64,000 bases of DNA from positions 171,580-235,579 of the forward strand of contig NZ_CAMPKE010000004.1 of the NCBI RefSeq assembly GCF_946887195.1. The letters run 5' to 3'. A program made the position numbers and the translations under genes. Positions 25,979 to 34,618 of the stretch are shown here, one piece after another (positions within the stretch are counted from its first letter, which is position 1; each line of letters starts with the position of its first letter). The notes below the pieces were generated by a model. It was given only the letters and a program-made list of their open reading frames with translations, searched no databases and had not been told where the DNA came from. The stretch comes from an uncultured Halomonas sp. GTDB lineage: Bacteria > Pseudomonadota > Gammaproteobacteria > Pseudomonadales > Halomonadaceae.

Positions 25979-27889
25979 TTGCGATTGCCCTTTCGCCGCC
26001 GCTCCCGCGCTGTGACCGAAACGCCCCAGGTTCGCCTGGAACGCGAAGGACGCGACGAAATTCGCCGCATCACCTCCGCGGTGGAAAAGGTGCCCTGGTC
26101 GGTCAACCTGCTGCAGATTCTATGGACTGCCGGCCCGGTCACACTGCTCGGCGCCTGGGGCGGTTACCTGCTCGGTTACGGCAAGGCGCCCACCGCCGAA
26201 AATTACGTCTTTTTCATCTCTTATACGGTAATCACCGGTGCGGCAGGGATCATCGCCAATATCGCGCACAACCTCACCGGCGGGCGGCGAGCGGAAAAGA
26301 CCGCCGCCAAGATCGAGCGGGTGATCAAGAGCCTGCCCGAGTTGCTGCTGGTGACCCGCAACCTGATCGTCGAGAGCCTGGAGGGCGACGCCCGGCGCCG
26401 CGAGGCCGCCGCCATGCTGCTGCGCAAGCAGGATCTGTCGCCGGAAGGGGTCGAACTGGCCGCCATCGAATTGCTCGACGACCGCGACAGCGCACGGATC
26501 ATCGCCCAGATCGATATCTATCGACGCGTCGGCCTGCATGCGCGTATCCGCGATCTCATCGCCCGGTATGGCGAAACCTTCGAGCCACGCTTCGCCGAGT
26601 TGGCCGAGTTGGCACCGGATGCCACGATGCTGCTGCGCGAACGCTTCGAAGGTCAGGCGCCGAATTTACGCCACGGCGTGGCCCGCGACGATAACTTCAT
26701 CGAGCGCGTGCTGGCCGCCATCGGTCAGCACGACGAACTGTTGATGACACTGCAGGATGTCGAGGAGATGCTGATCCTCGCCTTCGAGTTGATCAGCGGG
26801 CGCCAGATCCCGATGCTGACGTTCGAGTACAAGGGCCGCTGGCGACTGGCGCGAGCCTTCGATAGTCTCGAAGAAGCGCGCGCCCGCCATCGGATCGCCC
26901 AGGCCACGGGGCTGTCGCGACTCAAGGCGCTGACCGCCTACCTCGCCGAGCAATCCGGCACGCTGGTCGAGGATGCCGCCGCCGGGCTGCGCGCCGAGAT
27001 ACTGCTCGAGCGCTCGCAGCAGGCCATGGATGCGCTGGCCGAGCAGACCCAACACCTTGCCCAGGCGGTTAGCGCCGGCCAGAGCGAGCGTCGCGGCGCG
27101 CTGCGCCACAAGGCCGATCTGCTGACCAACGCCATCCGCCTCTACCGAACGGCCTACAGCGCCTACGAGCAGGTCGGGCGCAGTCACGCCCAGCTGATCA
27201 AGATGTCGCAGCGCTGGGATGCCATCAGTGACGAGCCAGGCGATGATACCACGCGTCTGCGCCTTGGCCCTGGCCGTCGCGGCCTGCGCATCCGCGAGCA
27301 TGTGATCGCGCTCGACGACGCCGCCAAGGCCGAAGTCTGCAAGCACCTGGCCAAACACCTCTCGATCGACGGTAGCGAAGAGCAGCATCGCCAACGCCAC
27401 CGGCAGCTCGAGCGCGATACCCTGTTGACCGTTGGCGTCGATGCCGCCAAGCGCCTGGCGATCGAGATCGCACTCGCGCTGGAGCCGCATATCCAGCTCT
27501 CACGGCCCGAGGTTCAACGCGCCATCAACAGCTCGAATGCCGCCGATTTCGGTCAGATCGAACCCAACCTGTCGGCGGCGGCCAAGGCCGCGCTCGGTGC
27601 TGCGATGGTCAAGGAGATCGATGTCGATTTGTCGCGCACCGCCGAGTCGCTGGCCCTGACGCTGGTCCGTCACTATCGCGTCGAACTCGACCCCGCCGCC
27701 AAGGATTTTCTCATCGATCAGTACGCGGCACGCGAGGCCACGCTCAACATGCTCTCCAATTACCTGGCGAGCCATGCTCGCGGCGAAACGCGCAACGTCA
27801 GCTATTTGAGCCAGCGCCCACCCGCCGTGAGCGCGCCGCCGCGCGATTGGTATCGGGCCTTGGTCCAGGCGCGCCGCGCACTCAATTGA
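25979..27889 (+). CDS. Unrecognised protein with two TM helices and a long helical domain
   Basis: The 636-residue protein is not recognised. A basic N-terminus (RLPFRRRSR) and an amphipathic stretch precede two membrane helices (about 42-66 and 76-98). The remaining roughly 530 residues are charged and helical with coiled-coil character, for example EILLERSQQAMDALAEQTQHL at about 335-355. No catalytic motif is evident. The frame starts with TTG at 25979, supported by AAGGA 8 bases upstream. It is followed 56 bases later by topB on the same strand, so shared transcription is possible. An inner-membrane anchored scaffold with a cytoplasmic domain is the simplest reading of the topology. Confidence 0.65.
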   Translation: MRLPFRRRSRAVTETPQVRLEREGRDEIRRITSAVEKVPWSVNLLQILWTAGPVTLLGAWGGYLLGYGKAPTAENYVFFISYTVITGAAGIIANIAHNLTGGRRAEKTAAKIERVIKSLPELLLVTRNLIVESLEGDARRREAAAMLLRKQDLSPEGVELAAIELLDDRDSARIIAQIDIYRRVGLHARIRDLIARYGETFEPRFAELAELAPDATMLLRERFEGQAPNLRHGVARDDNFIERVLAAIGQHDELLMTLQDVEEMLILAFELISGRQIPMLTFEYKGRWRLARAFDSLEEARARHRIAQATGLSRLKALTAYLAEQSGTLVEDAAAGLRAEILLERSQQAMDALAEQTQHLAQAVSAGQSERRGALRHKADLLTNAIRLYRTAYSAYEQVGRSHAQLIKMSQRWDAISDEPGDDTTRLRLGPGRRGLRIREHVIALDDAAKAEVCKHLAKHLSIDGSEEQHRQRHRQLERDTLLTVGVDAAKRLAIEIALALEPHIQLSRPEVQRAINSSNAADFGQIEPNLSAAAKAALGAAMVKEIDVDLSRTAESLALTLVRHYRVELDPAAKDFLIDQYAAREATLNMLSNYLASHARGETRNVSYLSQRPPAVSAPPRDWYRALVQARRALN

Positions 27890-27945
27890 TTGGCATCGGC
27901 GGGCAATGCTGTAAAAATATCCATACCCAAGCCGAGAAGTCCGCC

Positions 27946-29892
27946 ATGCGTCTGATCATCGCCGAGAAACCCAGCCTGGCCCGAGCGATTGCCGATGCGC
28001 TGCCCGGCGCGGTGAGCCGTGAAGAGGGTGCGCTACGCGTCGGCGACACGCGAGTGAGCTGGTGTCTTGGGCATTTGCTGGAGCAGGCCGCCCCCGATGC
28101 CTACGACCCGCGCTACAAACAGTGGCGCCTCGATCATCTACCCATCGTCCCCGAGCGCTGGCGACTCGCGCCACGACCCAAGGCGCGCGGTCAGCTCAAG
28201 GTACTGCGCGCCCTGCTCAAGCAGGCGAGCTCGGTCGTGCATGCCGGCGACCCGGATCGCGAAGGGCAACTACTGGTGCAGGAGGTCATCGAGCATCTGG
28301 GCTGGCGCGGCCCGGTATCGCGATTGCTGATCAGCGATCTCAACCGTCCGGCGGTTCACAAGGCACTGGCGCAGATGCAGGACAATGCCGTTTATCAGAC
28401 GCTGTATCATGCCGCCGAGGCACGTGCCCGCGCCGATTGGCTGTACGGCATCAACCTGTCGCGGGCATGGACGCTGACCGGTCGCCAGGCCGGCCACGAT
28501 GGCGTGCTCTCGGTGGGGCGCGTGCAAACGCCGGTGCTGGGGCTGGTGGCGCGTCGCGATCAGGAGATCGCCCGCTTCGTGCCGCGCCCCTTTTATGTGC
28601 TGTGGGTGGACTTCCAGGTCGCACACGGTGTCGTACGCGGCTGGTGGCAGCCGGGCGAGACGCATCCGCTGGATGACCAGGGGCGCTTGATGACGCGCCA
28701 GCCTGCCGACGACCTGGCCGCGCAGCTACCCGGCGCCGAGGGCCGGCTGACACGTTGTGATGCACAGAACAAACGCCAGGCCTCCCCGCTGCCGTATTCG
28801 CTGTCAGCGCTACAGGTCGATGCATCCCGGCGCTACAAGCTATCCGCCAAGGTGGTACTCGATATCTGCCAGTCGCTGTACGAGCGACACCGCCTGATCA
28901 CCTATCCGCGCTCCGATTGTCGCTACTTGCCCGAAGCGCATCTGGCCGAGGCGCGCACGACGCTGCGCAGCGCCTGCGCGAATGATGCGACGCTCAAAGA
29001 GTGGCTGGCCAATGCGGATTTCTCACTGCGCTCCAAGGCCTGGAACGACAAGCAGGTCGGCGCTCACCACGCCCTGGCGCCCACCGGCGAGACGCCCGAT
29101 TACGGCAGGTTATCGGCCAACGAGGCGAACGTGTTCCGGTTGATTGCCCGCAATGTGCTGGCCCAGTTCTATCCGCCGCTGCAAACGCGTGAGGTCAAGG
29201 CGCAGTTCAGCGTGCTCGACGAGCGCTTTCACGCCCAGGGCCGCGAGATTCTCGTCGCCGGCTGGAAACCGCTGTTCGTCAGCCGCGACGACGCGCCGCC
29301 CTTGCCGCCACTGAGCGAGGGCGAAACCGCCCGGGTCATCGATCAGGCAGTGGAAGATAAGCAGACACGCCCGCCGGAACCTTTTACCGATGCCAGCCTG
29401 ATCAAGGCGATGATGAACGTCGCCCGCTACGTCGACGACCCGGCGGTCAAGCGCACCCTACGCGATACCGACGGCCTGGGTACCGAGGCCACCCGCGCCA
29501 ACATCATCGAAACGTTGATCGATCGCCGCTATCTGGTGCGCCAGGCAAGCGCCCTGCGCGCCACCCGCACCGGTCAGGCGCTGATCTCGGCACTGCCTGA
29601 GGCGGCCACCCGCCCCGAACGCACGGCACTCTGGGAGCAGCGGCTGCGCGCTATTGCCGAAGGCAGCGATCAGGCCGCGCCGTTTCTCGACGCCTTGATC
29701 ATCGATCTACGCACACTGCTGGCCGCCGCCGATGCCGAACGTATGCGCCAGGCGCTGGGCAGTGCCGAAGGCTTCGAAGCCGCACCCAAACGCCGCGCCG
29801 ACAAGGGCAGAACGAATACTGGAAGCAAGCGCAAGACGACACGCCGCCGCTCATCGACATCGACCGCCAAGCGCGGTAGTTCGAGATCGTAA
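27946..29892 (+). CDS. topB: DNA topoisomerase III
   Basis: The 648-residue type IA topoisomerase starts MRLIIAEKPSLARAIADALPG, the beginning of the Toprim domain. Acidic metal ligands are in HAGDPDREGQLLVQEV, then come SVGRVQTPVLGLV and the active-site region RLITYPRSDCRYLPE, whose tyrosine forms the covalent DNA link. It ends in a basic Lys/Arg/Ser/Thr tail (KRKTTRRRSSTSTAKRG). It decatenates and resolves single-stranded DNA junctions. The start is set at ATG 27946 because the open frame before it does not resemble the family. Its stop overlaps the panE-like start by one base. Confidence 0.95.
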   Translation: MRLIIAEKPSLARAIADALPGAVSREEGALRVGDTRVSWCLGHLLEQAAPDAYDPRYKQWRLDHLPIVPERWRLAPRPKARGQLKVLRALLKQASSVVHAGDPDREGQLLVQEVIEHLGWRGPVSRLLISDLNRPAVHKALAQMQDNAVYQTLYHAAEARARADWLYGINLSRAWTLTGRQAGHDGVLSVGRVQTPVLGLVARRDQEIARFVPRPFYVLWVDFQVAHGVVRGWWQPGETHPLDDQGRLMTRQPADDLAAQLPGAEGRLTRCDAQNKRQASPLPYSLSALQVDASRRYKLSAKVVLDICQSLYERHRLITYPRSDCRYLPEAHLAEARTTLRSACANDATLKEWLANADFSLRSKAWNDKQVGAHHALAPTGETPDYGRLSANEANVFRLIARNVLAQFYPPLQTREVKAQFSVLDERFHAQGREILVAGWKPLFVSRDDAPPLPPLSEGETARVIDQAVEDKQTRPPEPFTDASLIKAMMNVARYVDDPAVKRTLRDTDGLGTEATRANIIETLIDRRYLVRQASALRATRTGQALISALPEAATRPERTALWEQRLRAIAEGSDQAAPFLDALIIDLRTLLAAADAERMRQALGSAEGFEAAPKRRADKGRTNTGSKRKTTRRRSSTSTAKRGSSRS

Positions 29893-30851
29893 TGGCGGGC
29901 GGAGACTGGCTGGTTCTCGGCTCCGGCGCGCTGGGCCGCTTACTGGCTACGCGGTTAAGCGGGCACGTGCCACTCGTACTGATTGGACGACGGGCGAGCG
30001 CCCAGTCACTCTCGCTGACGACACCCGAGGGTGAAGCCCTGACGTACAACGTGACACGGAACACTGTAAATCAAGCGCCAGCACGTCCCGAGGCGGTTCA
30101 CCTGACCACCAAGGCCTATGCCGCCGAGGCGGCGCTCGCTGAACTCGCCGTCTATATCGCTCATGAGACACCACTCGTGCTGTGGCAGAACGGCTACCAA
30201 GTGCAGGAACCACTGACCCGGCGCTGGCCAGGCCCGGTGCTGTGCGCCACCACCACCGAAGGCGCCTACACCCAAGGCGATGACGGCGTGGTGCATGCCG
30301 GTCATGGACATACGTATATCGGTCATCTCGATGGCCTGCATACAGATCTCGCCAAGCAGGTTAGCGGCGTATTCACGACCGCCGGCCTGAGCGCCGAGCC
30401 ATGCGCCGACATTCACCAAAGGCTATGGCACAAACTCGCGGTCAACGCCGCGATCAACCCGCTGGTCGCACGTTTTCGCATTCGCAACGGTCAACTCCGC
30501 GACCGCCCGTTTCGGCCCATGGTCGAGACCATCGTCACGGAAATCGCCACGATCATGGCGGCCGAGAACATTACCACCCCAGCAGATGGCTGGGCAGCGC
30601 TGGTCTGGAACGTGATCGAAGGCACCGCCAACAACCGCGCCTCGATGCTGCAGGATGTGCTCGCCAATCGCCCCACCGAACGCGACGCCATTCTCGGCCC
30701 ACTACTCGATGCTGCCACGCGCCACGGGATCGACGTACCGGTCCTGATAGCGCTCTACCGGGATACGCCGGGTAACCAACACAGCCTGGCCGACACGCAG
30801 CCCGTGATGCGCCAGCGCGCTGGTAGAGATTGCCAAGACGCGGCGAGCTAG
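29892..30851 (+). CDS. panE: Ketopantoate reductase-like protein (2-dehydropantoate 2-reductase)
   Basis: The 319-residue NADPH-dependent reductase has the Rossmann motif VLGSGALGRLLATRL at 8-22, a lysine in HLTTKAYAAEAAL, and the WHKLAVNAAINPL motif with catalytic Lys and Asn. The family reduces ketopantoate to pantoate in vitamin B5 and CoA synthesis. The gene is fused to topB by a TAATG overlap. The last about 25 residues (from NQHSLADTQPV) lie in sequence that is repeated 162 bases downstream, next to a palindromic element. The natural C-terminus may therefore have been altered by that element. Confidence 0.82.
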   Translation: MAGGDWLVLGSGALGRLLATRLSGHVPLVLIGRRASAQSLSLTTPEGEALTYNVTRNTVNQAPARPEAVHLTTKAYAAEAALAELAVYIAHETPLVLWQNGYQVQEPLTRRWPGPVLCATTTEGAYTQGDDGVVHAGHGHTYIGHLDGLHTDLAKQVSGVFTTAGLSAEPCADIHQRLWHKLAVNAAINPLVARFRIRNGQLRDRPFRPMVETIVTEIATIMAAENITTPADGWAALVWNVIEGTANNRASMLQDVLANRPTERDAILGPLLDAATRHGIDVPVLIALYRDTPGNQHSLADTQPVMRQRAGRDCQDAAS

Positions 30852-30967
30852 AGCCAGACAAGGCGGAAGCGGGTAAAAAACGCACTGGGCTCGCACGCGA
30901 GTTTACATAAAGTAAATGAGCATTTTCTTACCCGCTTCCAACACAGTCTGGCCGACGCGCAGCCCGT
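30776..30967. repeat. 30-base direct repeat pair around palindromic copy 2
   Basis: 30776-30805 and 30938-30967 agree at 28 of 30 bases (both begin CCAACACAG and end GCAGCCCGT), with an offset of exactly 162 bases. The first copy is inside the 3' end of the panE-like gene. The second reaches to just before the ppc stop codon. Most of palindromic copy 2 lies between them; its right end runs into the second copy. Confidence 0.8.
30853..30952. repeat. Palindromic repeat element, copy 2
   Basis: A 100-base inverted repeat with outer arms GCCAGAC (30853-30859) and GTCTGGC (30946-30952) and an inner perfect 12-base arm GGAAGCGGGTAA (30865-30876) paired with 30928-30939. The family core, in opposite orientation to the other copies, is at 30899-30920, starting GAGTTTAC and ending GTAAATGAG. 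It lies between the convergent panE-like and ppc genes and could fold into a strong hairpin acting as a terminator. Confidence 0.8.
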
Positions 30968-30968
30968 C

Positions 30969-33617
30969 TTAGCCCGTGTTGCGCAGGCCGGCGGCTATCC
31001 CCGCCATAGTCACCATCAACGCTCGAGACAACGCCGGGCTGATCGCCCCATCGGCATCGCGGTTACGCTGCAACAGCTCCGCTTGCAGCCCATGCAGCGG
31101 ATCGATATAGGGGTTGCGCACATCGATCGCCTGGCGAATCAGCGGCGTGCCCTCGAGCAGTTCGCGTTGGTCGAGAATTTCCAGCAGGCCGCTTTCCAGG
31201 CGCTGCAGCCGTTCGCGCAGTTGCTTGCCCAGCGCTTTGAGCGATGGCTCGTCGACCAGGCGATGTTCGTAGTAGGCGGCGATATCGACATCGGCCTTGG
31301 CCAGCAGCATTTCGAGCATATCGAGATAGGTACCGAAGAACGGCCATTTATCACGCATGACGCGCAGCCGCTCGAGGCCGCCCTCCTCTTCCATGCGGGT
31401 GATGAACGCTTCGCCGCTGCCCAGCCAGGCCGGCAGCATCAGGCGGGTCTGCGTCCAGGCGAATATCCAGGGAATGGCACGCAGCGATTCGACGCCACCC
31501 TCCTGGCGACGCTTGGCGGGTCGCGAGCCCAGCGGCAGGCGCCCTAACGCGCCTTCCGGCGTCACCGCACGAAAGTAGGGCACGAAATCCGGCGTCTCAC
31601 GCACGACCGCAACGTAAGCGCTGTGCGCGATAGCGGCCAGGCGGTCCATCTCCTCGCGCCACTCGGGTTCCGGCGTGGGTGGCGGCAGCAGCGTGGCTTC
31701 GAGCACCGCGCAGGCATAGATTTCCATCGAGCGCAGCGCGATATCGGGCTGGCCGAACTTGAAGCGGATCATCTCGCCCTGCTCGGTGACACGCAGGCTA
31801 CCGTTCACCGAGCCCGGCGGCTGCGACAGGATGGCCGCGTGGGCCGGGCCGCCGCCACGCCCGACGGTGCCGCCACGGCCATGGAACAGCGTCAGGTTGA
31901 CGCCATGACGCTCACAGACCTCGACCAGCGTTTCCTGCGCGCGATACTGCGCCCAGGCGGCGGCCAGTTGGCCGGCATCCTTGGCCGAATCGGAGTAGCC
32001 GATCATCACTTCCTGGCGATCGCCCGCCAGGCGGCGGTAACCCGGCAGCGACAGCAAGCGGTCGATCGCTTCACCGGAGCGATTGAGATCGTCGAGGGTC
32101 TCGAACAGCGGCGCGATCGGCAGACGAACGTCGCCGCCGACCTCCTTCATCAGCAGCGCCACCACCAGTACGTCGGAGGGCTGCCCGGCCATGGAGATGA
32201 TGTAGGTGCCGAGCGCCTCGCGATGCTCGCTGGCGATGATGCGAAACGTATCGATGACTTCGCGGGTCTCGGTGGAGCACTCCCAGCGGCGGGGAATCAA
32301 CGGACGCTGGGACGCCAATTCCTCTAAAAGAAATTCCTGACGCTGCGCTTCGTCCCACTCATGGTAATGCCCTAACCCCAGGTAGGCGGTGAGCTCATCG
32401 AACACCTGGCTGTGCCGGCTGGATTCCTGGCGGATATCGAGCTTGGTCAGCGTCACGCCGAATACCGCCACACGGCGCAGCGTATCGAGCAGCACGCCGT
32501 TGGCGATGCCGTCGAGGCCGACATCGCACAGCGAGCGATAGCATGCCAGCAACGGTGCATAGAGCTGATCACGGGTCTCGACGATCGGCCCGCCATCGTA
32601 GGATTTGCCATCCAGGCAGGCCTTGGCCCAGTCCCGTGTAGCTTCGACTCGTGTCACCAGCCGCTTGAGCAGTGCGCGATAGGGCTCGGCTTCATCGCCG
32701 ACATCGGCTTTCAAGGCGCTGTTGGCCTTCCACATCGATAGCTCGACCTTGAGCTGCTCGAGATCGCGCAGGTAGAGATCGGCGGCCATCCAGCGCCCCA
32801 GCAGCAGTACCTCGCGGGTGACCTTGGCGGTCACGTTGGGGTTGCCGTCACGATCGCCGCCCATCCACGAGGCGAAACGCAGCGGCGCGGCATCCAGCGG
32901 CAGGCGCTCGCCGGCGGCATCGAGCAATAGATTGTCGAGATCGCGATGAAAATCGGGCACCGCCTGCCATAGCGAGTTCTCGATCACCGCGAAGCCCCAT
33001 TTGGCTTCATCGACCGGCGTCGGCCGCTCGTGACGAATCTCATCGGTATGCCAGGCCTGGCTGATCAACTCCTGCAAGCGCCCGTGTGCACGCGCGGCCT
33101 TTTCGGGATAATCGACGGCGCCTTCCATGGCGGTCAGGCAGTCGTCGATGGCATCGTATTTCTGAATCAGCGTGCGGCGGATGACCTCGGTCGGGTGCGC
33201 GGTGAGTACCAGCTCGACGCGCATGTTGGCCAGCGTTTCAACCAGTTGACGCGCGTTATGGCCGGTATTGTGGATGCGCTCGAACAGCTCACCGAGCGCC
33301 GGCTGCGAGCCGGGCCGGTAATCTTCCACACGGCGAAAGCGCGCGCGGTAGTGCTGCTCGGCGATATTCGCCAGGTTGAGAAACTGATTGAAGGCGCGGG
33401 TCACCGGCAGCAGGTCCTGATCCGGCAGGCCACGCAGGTAGTTGATCAACTCACGCTGCGACGCGCTGCCACCCTGTCGCCCGGCCTTGGCGAAACCGCG
33501 AATGGTCTCGATCTTGTCGACGAAGCCATCGCCCAGATCGTCGGCGATGGTGCGCCCCAGGCTATCGCCCAGTACCCGCACGTTGTCGCGCAGCGATTCG
33601 TGTAGGTCATCGCTCAT
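30969..33617 (-). CDS. ppc: Phosphoenolpyruvate carboxylase
   Basis: The 882-residue enzyme matches the E. coli length (883). Catalytic landmarks are LTAHPTEVIRRT (His), GGDRDGNP, the VMIGYSDSAKDAG loop, the glycine-rich FHGRGGTVGRGGGP and the C-terminal NTG end. It carboxylates PEP with bicarbonate to oxaloacetate, refilling the TCA cycle in the cytoplasm. The start at 33617 has an AAGGAGAG ribosome site. Copies of the palindromic element lie beyond both ends of the gene. No frameshift or missing motif is seen. Confidence 0.97.
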   Translation of the reverse strand: MSDDLHESLRDNVRVLGDSLGRTIADDLGDGFVDKIETIRGFAKAGRQGGSASQRELINYLRGLPDQDLLPVTRAFNQFLNLANIAEQHYRARFRRVEDYRPGSQPALGELFERIHNTGHNARQLVETLANMRVELVLTAHPTEVIRRTLIQKYDAIDDCLTAMEGAVDYPEKAARAHGRLQELISQAWHTDEIRHERPTPVDEAKWGFAVIENSLWQAVPDFHRDLDNLLLDAAGERLPLDAAPLRFASWMGGDRDGNPNVTAKVTREVLLLGRWMAADLYLRDLEQLKVELSMWKANSALKADVGDEAEPYRALLKRLVTRVEATRDWAKACLDGKSYDGGPIVETRDQLYAPLLACYRSLCDVGLDGIANGVLLDTLRRVAVFGVTLTKLDIRQESSRHSQVFDELTAYLGLGHYHEWDEAQRQEFLLEELASQRPLIPRRWECSTETREVIDTFRIIASEHREALGTYIISMAGQPSDVLVVALLMKEVGGDVRLPIAPLFETLDDLNRSGEAIDRLLSLPGYRRLAGDRQEVMIGYSDSAKDAGQLAAAWAQYRAQETLVEVCERHGVNLTLFHGRGGTVGRGGGPAHAAILSQPPGSVNGSLRVTEQGEMIRFKFGQPDIALRSMEIYACAVLEATLLPPPTPEPEWREEMDRLAAIAHSAYVAVVRETPDFVPYFRAVTPEGALGRLPLGSRPAKRRQEGGVESLRAIPWIFAWTQTRLMLPAWLGSGEAFITRMEEEGGLERLRVMRDKWPFFGTYLDMLEMLLAKADVDIAAYYEHRLVDEPSLKALGKQLRERLQRLESGLLEILDQRELLEGTPLIRQAIDVRNPYIDPLHGLQAELLQRNRDADGAISPALSRALMVTMAGIAAGLRNTG

Positions 33618-33632
33618 TCAAATCTCTCCTTG

Positions 33633-33774
33633 GGCTCTGACTGAAAAGTGTCTGCGCTTGGCCATACGGCGTTAAAAACCAACTCAAGATACTCATTTAC
33701 TTAATGTAAACTCCGTTCTTTCGTCGATTTTTGCCTTGTCTGGCCTTCGCTCGTCGACTTTTCAATTCAGAGCC
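33633..33774. repeat. Palindromic repeat element, copy 3
   Basis: A 142-base inverted repeat with end arms GGCTCTGA (33633-33640) and TCAGAGCC (33767-33774). The pairing extends inwards through a GAAAAGT/ACTTTTC segment. The core at 33692-33713 starts CTCATTTAC and ends GTAAACTC, as in copy 1. It fills the spacer between the mazG stop and the ppc start on the minus strand, so it lies in the path of read-through from mazG into ppc. Confidence 0.8.
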
Positions 33775-33787
33775 GTTATTTCAGTTA

Positions 33788-34618
33788 TTAGCTGCGTTCA
33801 AGGTGCTTGGCGTCGTTCCAATGGCCATCCATCTCTTCCAGGCTGGCCTCGCCCGGTGATCGTCCCGATTGCGCCAGCGCGCGCTCGACATGACCGAAGC
33901 GCCGTTCGAACTTGGCGTTGGTGGCGCGCAGCATCTGTTCGGGGTCGGCCTTGAGCCGCCTGGCCAGATTGACCACCGCGAACAGTAGATCGCCGACTTC
34001 CTCCCGAGCGTGCTCGATCTCGTCGGCATCCAGCGCCTCTTCGACCTCGTCGAGCTCTTCGCGAATCTTGGCCATCACGCCGCGCGTGTCGGGCCAATCG
34101 AAGCCCACTCGGGCCGCGCGTTTGGTCAACTTCGCCGCACGTGCCAGCGCCGGCAGTGTGCGCGGTATGTCGGCGAGTACCGATGTCGCGTCGCGCGCAC
34201 TGCGCTCCTCGGCCTTGAGCGCTTCCCAGCGCGAGTTGACACGGCCAGTCTCGACGTGGGCAGCACTGATACCCTGGCGGCGCGAGGCCAGCGTACCGTC
34301 GGGGAAGACATGCGGATGGCGGCTCAGCATCTTGCGGGTCAGCGCATCCACCACATCGTGGAAATCGAAGCGCCCCTCCTCGCGGCCAAACTGGCTGTAG
34401 TAGACGACTTGGAACAGCAGATCGCCAAGCTCGCCGGGCAATTCATCGAAGGCACGCCGTTCGATGGCATCGGCCACCTCAAACGCTTCTTCGATGGTAT
34501 GCGGCACGATGGTGTCCCAGTCCTGCTTGACGTCCCAGGGGCAACCCTGCTCGGGGTCGCGCAGCACCGCCATCAGTGTCAAAAGATCGTCGAGCGTGTG
34601 GCGTGTCGCCTGATTCAT
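33788..34618 (-). CDS. mazG: Nucleoside triphosphate pyrophosphohydrolase MazG
   Basis: The 276-residue all-alpha NTP pyrophosphatase starts with HTLDDLLTLMAVLRDPEQGCPWDVKQDW and carries the family metal-binding acidic motifs (EELPGELGDLLFQVVYYSQ and EEVGDLLFAVVNLARR). It contains two MazG-like domains in tandem. It hydrolyses non-canonical and excess NTPs, and in E. coli it lowers ppGpp. The start overlaps the relA stop by 4 bases (ATGA), so it is coupled to the ppGpp synthetase gene, as in many gammaproteobacteria. Copy 3 of the palindromic repeat follows. Confidence 0.95.
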   Translation of the reverse strand: MNQATRHTLDDLLTLMAVLRDPEQGCPWDVKQDWDTIVPHTIEEAFEVADAIERRAFDELPGELGDLLFQVVYYSQFGREEGRFDFHDVVDALTRKMLSRHPHVFPDGTLASRRQGISAAHVETGRVNSRWEALKAEERSARDATSVLADIPRTLPALARAAKLTKRAARVGFDWPDTRGVMAKIREELDEVEEALDADEIEHAREEVGDLLFAVVNLARRLKADPEQMLRATNAKFERRFGHVERALAQSGRSPGEASLEEMDGHWNDAKHLERS

